This document shows positions 34,552 to 41,032 of a stretch of 41,032 nucleotides of DNA, piece after piece. Below the pieces are notes generated by a model. That model was not told the origin of the DNA, did not search any database, and was given only the letters and a program-made list of their open reading frames with translations. The position numbers and the translations under genes are program-made. The DNA is taken from positions 1 to 41,032 of the forward strand of contig CANLGQ010000006.1 of assembly GCA_947490265.1 (NCBI GenBank), in the 5' to 3' direction. This stretch comes from Pseudomonadota bacterium (GTDB taxonomy: Bacteria > Myxococcota_A > UBA796 > GCA-2862545). Within the stretch, counting starts at the first letter, position 1, and the number at the start of each line of letters is the position of its first letter.

Positions 34552-35937
34552 TTGTGCTACTGTCGGGCGCTCGCGGAGCGCCCGATCCTCACCCCCCCTG
34601 CCCGTGCGGCGCTGCCGCCGCCCAGCCGCGTGGAGGCCGCCCTCGGTAACCTGGAGCGGGCGGGGAACCTGCGCGATCTGATCTGCTTGGCCGAGCTGTG
34701 GGACTCGTCCACCGACCCGACGCCAGCCGGGCGCCTGCCCTGGGCGCGCGCGCTCCTGTCGCTTCGCCTGATGGACCGCGCCTGGACGCAGCTTCGGGTG
34801 CTGACCGACGCCGGCCACGGGGGGGTCGAGCCCCTGCTGCTCACCGCGCGGATGTTCCTCGACCGCGGCTGGCACGACCAGGCGCGGCGTTCGCTCGACC
34901 GGGGGCTCGCCCACTACCCGCAGCACCCCGATCTCAGCCGGCTGTGGACGCGACTCGCCGATCCGCCGGGCCCGCCCGACGGCGACGGCGATGGGCTGGA
35001 CTTCGAGCCCTCGCTGCAGCTCGCCGAGCGGCACCTCGCGTTCAACAACCTGACCCGCGGGCGGGTGATCCTCGAGCGGCTGCGCCGACAAAAACCGGAG
35101 AACGCCCGGGTCGCCGACCTCCTCTGGGCGATGGAGGGCGACTTTCGTGCCGAGGCCGACCTCGGCACCCTGGTCACCCGGTTTGGATCCGATTCGCTGT
35201 CCTCCCTGGCCGACCTCCCCGACGAGCCCGACCACACCGATCGAACCGAGTCGGTGACCCACGAAGAGCTGCTCGCGTCCGTCCCCCCCGAGGCCGATTC
35301 CTGGGCCTTTCCACAGCTTTTTCGCCACGTCGAGGCCATGACCGAGGCCGGCGAGCCAGGCGATCGCGAGGTCACCGCGATCACGAGCCTGGCCGCGCTG
35401 CGGGAAGCAGAGCCCGCCCCGGTCTCCGATTGGACGAGCAAAGGCGACGACACCCAGATCGTACGGGTGGTCACCAAGGCCTCGGCGGCCGATCCCCACG
35501 CGTATCCGTCCGACGTCGAGGGCGATGACGCCCCCACCAAGGTCGGCGTCGCGACCTCGTACGACCTCGCCGCCATCCGCCGCGAGTCGGCCCAGCTCCC
35601 CAAGAGTGATCTCGACGGCCCGGAAGGCGAAGACGAAGACCGGGTGGTGGTCTTGCGCCACGACGCCCCTTCTCAGCGCGACACCATCCCGGCCGCGCCC
35701 GAGCGCAAGGACCTGCCGGACGAGGGCGATTCATGGGCGCGCGGCGGGGTCCTCCCCAGTCAGGTTGCGACCCCGGTAGCCCCGGACCCGCGGCCTGCCG
35801 CGCCCCCGCCCGCGCCCCCTCCGCCGCGGCGCGGGCCGAACTGGCTGCTCGTCGCCGTCGCCGGCGTGGCCACCCTGTTCGCGCTGGCGGTGTTGCTGGT
35901 GGGGCTGGGGCGGGTCATCCTGGGCTTCCTGTTCTGA
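34552..35937 (+). CDS. TPR-like protein with acidic linker and C-terminal TM segment
   Basis: Helical N-terminal repeats (LLLTARMFLDRGWHDQARRSLDRGLAHYPQHPDL); acidic/Thr linker; Pro-rich stretch; C-term LLVAVAGVATLFALAVLLVGLGRVILGFLF. Start codon uncertain (TTG 34552). Confidence 0.6.
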   Translation: MCYCRALAERPILTPPARAALPPPSRVEAALGNLERAGNLRDLICLAELWDSSTDPTPAGRLPWARALLSLRLMDRAWTQLRVLTDAGHGGVEPLLLTARMFLDRGWHDQARRSLDRGLAHYPQHPDLSRLWTRLADPPGPPDGDGDGLDFEPSLQLAERHLAFNNLTRGRVILERLRRQKPENARVADLLWAMEGDFRAEADLGTLVTRFGSDSLSSLADLPDEPDHTDRTESVTHEELLASVPPEADSWAFPQLFRHVEAMTEAGEPGDREVTAITSLAALREAEPAPVSDWTSKGDDTQIVRVVTKASAADPHAYPSDVEGDDAPTKVGVATSYDLAAIRRESAQLPKSDLDGPEGEDEDRVVVLRHDAPSQRDTIPAAPERKDLPDEGDSWARGGVLPSQVATPVAPDPRPAAPPPAPPPPRRGPNWLLVAVAGVATLFALAVLLVGLGRVILGFLF

Positions 35938-35944
35938 GGGGTCC

Positions 35945-36493
35945 GTGCTACCGCTCTTCCTCGCCGCCTGCGCTCCCGACCTCACCCCGACCTGGGGCTT
36001 CGACCCCATCACCCTCGAGCCCGACGGGGCCGGCGCCTACGGCTTCCAGACGTGGCAGGTCTACGGCGAGAAGTGGGCCGAGAAGCCAAAGGACAAGTTC
36101 TACGTCTGTGCGGTCGTGGTCGAGCTCGCCGCCGAGCCGGGAGCGTGCCCGGAGTGCACCGTCGGGTGGACCGTGACGTCGACCTTCGTAGAGAGCGACT
36201 GCCCGACAGAACTGGCCGAAAACCCGGTATTCACCTCTGTCGTCGGCATTGGCCTCGGCGGGCCGAGCCCCAACCCCGAGGCGCCGCACCCTGGCCTCAC
36301 CGTGGAAGGCTGGATCGACTACGGCTCGGGCTGGGAGGTCCACGGCGACGCGTGGCCCGAGGCGCTCGACGCGGGGGGCACCGCCGTCGACGCGACGTGG
36401 GACGGAAGCCGGGTTTTCACGTTCTGGCCCGGCGCGTTGTGGCCGCTCCTCGAGGCGCCCCCCGCGACGCCGGTGTCGCGGGTCGCCGGCTGA
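35945..36493 (+). CDS. Putative lipoprotein, unknown
   Basis: MLPLFLAACAPDLTPTWGFDP lipobox; 182-aa ORF. Confidence 0.6.
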   Translation: MLPLFLAACAPDLTPTWGFDPITLEPDGAGAYGFQTWQVYGEKWAEKPKDKFYVCAVVVELAAEPGACPECTVGWTVTSTFVESDCPTELAENPVFTSVVGIGLGGPSPNPEAPHPGLTVEGWIDYGSGWEVHGDAWPEALDAGGTAVDATWDGSRVFTFWPGALWPLLEAPPATPVSRVAG

Positions 36494-36570
36494 ACGCCCG
36501 ACCGCCTCCGATCGGATCGGCCAGCGCGGCCGGTCTACCTACTGGCACGGTTCGTGCAGCGCATGGGACC

Positions 36571-37167
36571 ATGCGCGTCTCTCTCGCCACCCTTGCACTC
36601 GCTGCCTGCTCGGGGGACATCAATAGCCCCTCGGCGACCGGCGCCGACGCACCGAGCGAGGAGGCCACGAGGGACTCGACCCCGACGGACAGCGGGGCGG
36701 CCGACACCGAGCCGCCGGCTTGGCTGCGGGTCGAGGCAACGCTGGCCATCGCGGCGGGGACACCCGACCCGCTGGCGAGCGCGCTCGCGTTGGTCGGCCT
36801 CGACGTCGAGGAACTCGAGGTCTGCGCGCTCAACACGCCGCTGGCCTTCGCGGTCGTGGATCCCGCCCCGCCCGGGCTCCTCGCCTGGTGGGACGTGTCG
36901 CTGACGAACGACCCGAGTTGTCCCCTGCCCAACCCGGTTCGGCTCGGGATCGGAAGCTACGACCCGGTGCTGGATCCGGCCGCTGCCGCCGCCGGCCTTG
37001 GCGGCACCCTCTATGGCCTGTACACCGCCTCGCCGGCCGCCGAACTGTGGATCTTCGGCGTCGCCGGAACCCCGGAGAACTTCGACGGCGTCACCGCGCC
37101 GGTCACCGTGCCGCCGCTGCCCGACGGGAGCTGGCGCCTCGAGTCGCTGGTTCTCCTGCCGCTCTGA
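36571..37167 (+). CDS. Putative lipoprotein (paralog of 37192..37818)
   Basis: MRVSLATLALAACSGD lipobox, Asp/Thr linker; shared PDPLASA, LAWWDVS, LGIGSYDPVLDPA and LWIFGVAGTPENF. Confidence 0.65.
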   Translation: MRVSLATLALAACSGDINSPSATGADAPSEEATRDSTPTDSGAADTEPPAWLRVEATLAIAAGTPDPLASALALVGLDVEELEVCALNTPLAFAVVDPAPPGLLAWWDVSLTNDPSCPLPNPVRLGIGSYDPVLDPAAAAAGLGGTLYGLYTASPAAELWIFGVAGTPENFDGVTAPVTVPPLPDGSWRLESLVLLPL

Positions 37168-37191
37168 ACTGTGCTAGCTGACTCCCTGAGG

Positions 37192-37818
37192 ATGGCCCCC
37201 ATGCGCGGTTGGTTGGCGATCGCGGGCGGGGCGGCGGCGTGCTCCGGGTCGTCGTTCGGGCCCGAGTCCACGCTCGCAAGCGGCGCCGACGCGGCCCCCA
37301 TCTCAGAGACCGACCCGACGCGCGACGGCGACACGGCCGACTCCGGCCTCGCGGTGGCGCCGGTGTGGCTCGACCTCGACGGCGACCTGGTGATGGCCTC
37401 CGGTGTCCCCGACCCCCTCGCCAGCGCGTTTCGCCTCACCGGTCGCGATCCGGGCCTCGTGACCGTGTGCTCGGCCGTCGGCCCACCGACCGCGTTCACC
37501 CCGGTCGAACCAGCACCCGACGGCCTCGTGGCCTGGTGGGACGTGGGGATGACAACCGAGCCGGGGTGTGCCCTGCCCGCCGCCTTCCGACTCGGGATTG
37601 GGCCGTACGACCTCCTGCTCGACCCGGCGGTCGCCGCGGCAGGCGTCAGTGGCACGCTGTACGGGATGTACACCCGCGCCCCCGACGACGGCCTGTGGAT
37701 CTTCGGCGTGGCCGGTACGGCCGAGAATTTCGCCGGGACGGCCGCGCCGGTGACCGCACCGCCGCTGCCCGACGCGACCTACCGGCTCGAGGGTCTGGTG
37801 CTCCTGCCGGTGGATTGA
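37192..37818 (+). CDS. Putative lipoprotein (paralog of 36571..37167)
   Basis: MAPMRGWLAIAGGAAACSG lipobox; shared PDPLASA, VAWWDVG, LGIGPYDLLLDPA and LWIFGVAGTAENF. Confidence 0.65.
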   Translation: MAPMRGWLAIAGGAAACSGSSFGPESTLASGADAAPISETDPTRDGDTADSGLAVAPVWLDLDGDLVMASGVPDPLASAFRLTGRDPGLVTVCSAVGPPTAFTPVEPAPDGLVAWWDVGMTTEPGCALPAAFRLGIGPYDLLLDPAVAAAGVSGTLYGMYTRAPDDGLWIFGVAGTAENFAGTAAPVTAPPLPDATYRLEGLVLLPVD

Positions 37819-37825
37819 TCCCGGC

Positions 37826-40800
37826 CTACCGCCGGCGCCGACGAATCAGGCCGAGGACCGCGAACGGGATCACCAGGCTTCCGGCCGTTCCCCCGCTGTT
37901 GCAGCCTCCCTCGCATCCGGTCCCCGTGTTGATTTCCACCGTGTCGCCGCCGGTCCCGCAGACCCCGTCGGCGTCGTCGGGATCGCCCCAATCGAGGATG
38001 CCATCGCAGTCGCTGTCGGCGGTCGCACCCTCGTCGGCGTCGGACACGCCGTCGCCGTCGGAGTCGTCGTCCAACCGGTTCGGGATCCCGTCGCCGTCGA
38101 GGTCGAGGTCGCCCTCTACCGCGCTCGGGATCCCGTCGCCGTCGTCGTCGGGGTCGAGCGCATCGGGAATGTCGTCGCCGTCGGTGTCGCCCGACTCGCC
38201 GGAGTCGGGCATCCCGTCCTGGTCGGAGTCGGCGTCGTAGGGGTTGGTTCCGAGATCGACCTCCTCCTGGTTCGTCAGCCCGTCGCCATCGGCGTCGGCC
38301 AAGGGACCGTCGAAGTCCACCGGATCGAGGTAGTCCACCACGCCGTCGCCATCCGTGTCCGTCGTCAGATCGCCCTCGTCAGAGGTGGGCGTTCCATCCC
38401 CGTCGTCGTCGGCGTCGAGGTAGTCGGGGATGCCGTCGGGCTCGAACGGCCACGCCTCGCCCAGGTCGGCGTCGGTGTTCGGCAAGCCGAGCGGATTCTC
38501 GGGGTTGCTGGCGTCATAGGGGCCGTAGGCGAGGGTGACCCCGTTGAGGGGGTTGTACGGATCATTCAGGTCGTCGTCACACACCCGGTCCCAGGTCTCG
38601 GTGGCCGGGTTGTAGACCAAGTTGAAGGGGCAGATCCCAAAGCCAGCCTCGTCGAGGGTGGGGATCCCGTCGCCGTCGTCGTCGGCGTCGACGAGGTCGG
38701 GGCCGTTGAAGCCGTCGAGGCTGTCGTCGTCGACGGGGGTGTCGCCGTCGGTGTCTGCGGCCTCGTGCCCGTCGAGGATCCCGTCGTCGTCTTGGTCCGG
38801 GTCGCCCGGGCCTGAGTCAATGCAGTTCGTGAGGCCGTCGGCGTCGCTGTCGCCCGAGCAACCCGAGGGGTCGCAGTCGACGAAGTCGGGCAGGGAGTCC
38901 CCGTCGGCATCGTTGACCCCGTCTCCATCGCCGAGCGGATCGGGGCCACCGTTGCTGCAATCGGGGTCGCCGTCGTTGTCGGCGTCGTAGTCGAGCCAGT
39001 TCGGTATGCCGTCGACGTCCGACCCGGCGATCAGGAGCACACCGCAGTCGAGGTCGTCGTTGCCCTCGAGTGCCGTCGCCAGGCCATCGCCATCGTCGTC
39101 GGAGTCGAGCGCGTTGATCGCCCCATCGGAGTCGCGGTCCCACGGCGTGTCACAGGTGAAGCCGGTCAGGAGCCCGCCGCCGAACTGCGGATCGCACGCC
39201 GCGGCGTTGGCGTTCTGCAGGTCCTCGTAGTCGGCGGAGTCGGTGTCCGGCGAGAGGAAGTTGTACCACTCCACGCCGTCGATCACCGTGTCGTTGTCGG
39301 AGTCGGTGTCGAGGTGATCGGCCGGCGGGCTGGCGTTGACCTCGCAGGCCGTGTCGACCTGGTCGTCGTCGTCGTCGGCGTCGAGGTAGTCCTCCTGGCC
39401 ATCGCCGTCGGAGTCGTCGTCGCGCGGGTTCCCGTTGTTGCTGACCGGCTCCTCGTCGCGGGTCAGCAGCGTGTCGTCGTCGTCGTCGTCGTCGATGTAG
39501 TTGTCGGTGCCGTCGCCGTCGGTGTCGAGGTCGACGGGAAAGCCGCCATCCACCTCGCTGAACGTCAGCACCTCGTCGGCGTCGTCGTCCACGTCGAGGT
39601 AATCGGCGTCGCCGTCGCCGTCGGTATCGTCGTTTTCTGGCGTTCCACCGTTATAATTCTCGGTAGCCGTCAGGACGGTGTCGTCGTCGTCGTCGTCATC
39701 GCGAAAGTCGGGGAGGGTGTCGCCGTCGAAGTCGTCGTCGCGCGGGTTCTGGTTGATGCTCTCCGACTCCTCGTCGGCGGTGTAGACGCCGTCGCCATCG
39801 TCGTCTTCGTCGATCCGGTCGTCGTCGCCATCCCCGTCGGTGTCGGCGTGCTGCTCGAAGGCATCGGGCACGTTGTCCCCGTCGGAGTCGGTGTCCACCG
39901 AGTCGGCGAGGCCGTCGTTGTCGAAATCGTGGCTTCCAACCGCGAAATATTCGAAGTTGTCGGCGAAGCCGTCGCCGTCGCTGTCGAGATCGAGCCAGTT
40001 GTCGATTCCGTCGAGATCCCGGTCGTCGGGCTGGGCCGCTTCGGTGACGGTGGCGATGTTGTCGTCGTCGTCGTCGGTGTCGAGGTAGTTCGGGGCGAGG
40101 TCGCCGTCGGAGTCGTCGTCGGCCGGCCCGTTGACGCCGTTCGGATCCTCGTCGGTGGTCAGCACGGTGTCGTTGTCGTCGTCGGTGTCGAGATAGTTCG
40201 GCCGCCCGTCGCCATCCGGATCGGCGGTGCCTTCGACCAGCGTATCCACCCGATCGCCGTCGTCGTCGGCGTCGATCCGATTCGGCAAGCCGTCGTTGTC
40301 GAAGTCGGTGGCGAGTTCGAATTCGTCGAGCACCTGGTCGTCGTCGGAGTCGAGGTCGACGAAGTCGGGGTCGCCGTCGCCGTCGTCATCGCCGTCGGCG
40401 TCCGGGGTCTCGGTCCACTCGGTCGCGTCCGAATGGCCATCGCCATCGGAGTCGAGGTCGAGGTAGTTCGGGACCCCGTCGTTGTCGACATCGGGTCCGG
40501 CGGCCACGCTCTCCTCCACAATCGTCGGGATCCCGTCGTTGTCGTCGTCGGTCTCGTTCGCGTCGCACTCGCCGTCGCCGTCGCTGTCGAGGGGGAACAG
40601 TGGATCGGAACCGACCTCCACGAGATCGCCGAACCCATCGTTGTCGGTGTCGGCAAAGCGCGGATCGGCGCAGTTCTCCACCGCCACCTCTTCGTCGTCG
40701 GTCAGCCCGTCGTCGTCGGAGTCCGCGTCGCAGTCATCGGTTCCGATGCTCACCTCGAACGACCACTCCAGGCCGTCGGCATCGTCGTCGAGGTAGCCAC

Positions 40801-41032
40801 CGGGCCCGGGGGTCGCGAAGTCGCCGTCGTTGTCGCAGTCGTCGTCGATGCCGTTGCCGCAGTCGAGGACCCGGACCTCGGGATCGAGGGGACTGATTGC
40901 CGCGTCGCCTTCGTTACAGTCGAGCACGTCGACCGTCTCGCCTTCGTTCGCGTCGTCGCAGTCGACGTCGGCGCTGTTGATGGTGGCCACCCCCGGGTTG
41001 CGGGCACCGTCGTTATCGGCGTCGAGCCAGCA
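37826..41032 (-). CDS. Giant acidic TSP3-like/calcium-binding repeat surface protein with MYXO-CTERM-like C-terminus; 5' end truncated by the window
   Basis: Many D-x-D-x-DG repeats; the N-terminal edge reads in frame to the last base (CWLDADNDGARNPGVATINSADVDCDDANEG, metal-binding-motif style); C-term GCEGGCNSGGTAGSLVIPFAVLGLIRRRRR. Confidence 0.88.
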   Translation of the reverse strand, partial: CWLDADNDGARNPGVATINSADVDCDDANEGETVDVLDCNEGDAAISPLDPEVRVLDCGNGIDDDCDNDGDFATPGPGGYLDDDADGLEWSFEVSIGTDDCDADSDDDGLTDDEEVAVENCADPRFADTDNDGFGDLVEVGSDPLFPLDSDGDGECDANETDDDNDGIPTIVEESVAAGPDVDNDGVPNYLDLDSDGDGHSDATEWTETPDADGDDDGDGDPDFVDLDSDDDQVLDEFELATDFDNDGLPNRIDADDDGDRVDTLVEGTADPDGDGRPNYLDTDDDNDTVLTTDEDPNGVNGPADDDSDGDLAPNYLDTDDDDDNIATVTEAAQPDDRDLDGIDNWLDLDSDGDGFADNFEYFAVGSHDFDNDGLADSVDTDSDGDNVPDAFEQHADTDGDGDDDRIDEDDDGDGVYTADEESESINQNPRDDDFDGDTLPDFRDDDDDDDTVLTATENYNGGTPENDDTDGDGDADYLDVDDDADEVLTFSEVDGGFPVDLDTDGDGTDNYIDDDDDDDTLLTRDEEPVSNNGNPRDDDSDGDGQEDYLDADDDDDQVDTACEVNASPPADHLDTDSDNDTVIDGVEWYNFLSPDTDSADYEDLQNANAAACDPQFGGGLLTGFTCDTPWDRDSDGAINALDSDDDGDGLATALEGNDDLDCGVLLIAGSDVDGIPNWLDYDADNDGDPDCSNGGPDPLGDGDGVNDADGDSLPDFVDCDPSGCSGDSDADGLTNCIDSGPGDPDQDDDGILDGHEAADTDGDTPVDDDSLDGFNGPDLVDADDDGDGIPTLDEAGFGICPFNLVYNPATETWDRVCDDDLNDPYNPLNGVTLAYGPYDASNPENPLGLPNTDADLGEAWPFEPDGIPDYLDADDDGDGTPTSDEGDLTTDTDGDGVVDYLDPVDFDGPLADADGDGLTNQEEVDLGTNPYDADSDQDGMPDSGESGDTDGDDIPDALDPDDDGDGIPSAVEGDLDLDGDGIPNRLDDDSDGDGVSDADEGATADSDCDGILDWGDPDDADGVCGTGGDTVEINTGTGCEGGCNSGGTAGSLVIPFAVLGLIRRRRR
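39473..39493. repeat. (GTC)7 trinucleotide microsatellite, encodes Asp7 on the minus strand
   Basis: Read directly: seven consecutive GTC units. Confidence 0.9.

Noticed and set aside
33484-35661. 725-aa minus-strand ORF
   Set aside because: Antisense to etfA and the TPR-like gene, which are well supported.
37826-41032. GTC/GTCGTCGTC-rich region considered as a CRISPR or satellite array
   Set aside because: Periodicity is explained by D-x-D-x-DG protein repeats in an open reading frame; units vary and there are no fixed repeats with spacers.
1-41032. Search for transposases, integrases, phage genes, toxin-antitoxin or classical defence genes
   Set aside because: None recognised in the ORF translations. 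The HelD-like helicase alone is not evidence for a defence system.

Overview
High-GC bacterial chromosomal window, probably Myxococcota or a related former deltaproteobacterial lineage. That guess rests on a MYXO-CTERM-like C-terminus, many D/T-rich lipoproteins and thrombospondin type 3 (TSP3)-like repeat proteins. I support about 38 CDSs, one tRNA-Leu(CAG), one good Rho-independent terminator, two putative promoters and one strong candidate operator. Recognisable functions: YceI-like protein, TesB thioesterase, GloB-like hydrolase, SlyX-like protein, HelD-like SF1 helicase, ribosomal proteins S4 and L33, RegB/RegA-type redox two-component system coupled to an OmpA/TSP3 protein, thiolase, 3-hydroxyacyl-CoA dehydrogenase, ThiG with a TenI/ThiE-like partner, RsmB-like rRNA methyltransferase, sulfatase-fold lipoprotein, cNMP-binding/methyltransferase fusion, TerB-like/FHA/ABC-transporter fusion, FolK, FadR-type TetR regulator, EtfB/EtfA, and a giant acidic repeat protein running off the right edge. 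Best leads: (1) a FadR-box-like dyad upstream of fadR-etfB-etfA; (2) the collinear block 24078-29330, where a cyclic-nucleotide-binding methyltransferase is followed by secreted proteins and a TerB-FHA-ABC exporter; (3) translational coupling of an OmpA/TSP3 protein to RegBA; (4) two unrelated pairs of paralogous, unassigned lipoproteins. I saw no CRISPR array, transposase, phage gene or rRNA. Family calls are by eye from the translations, with no database search.
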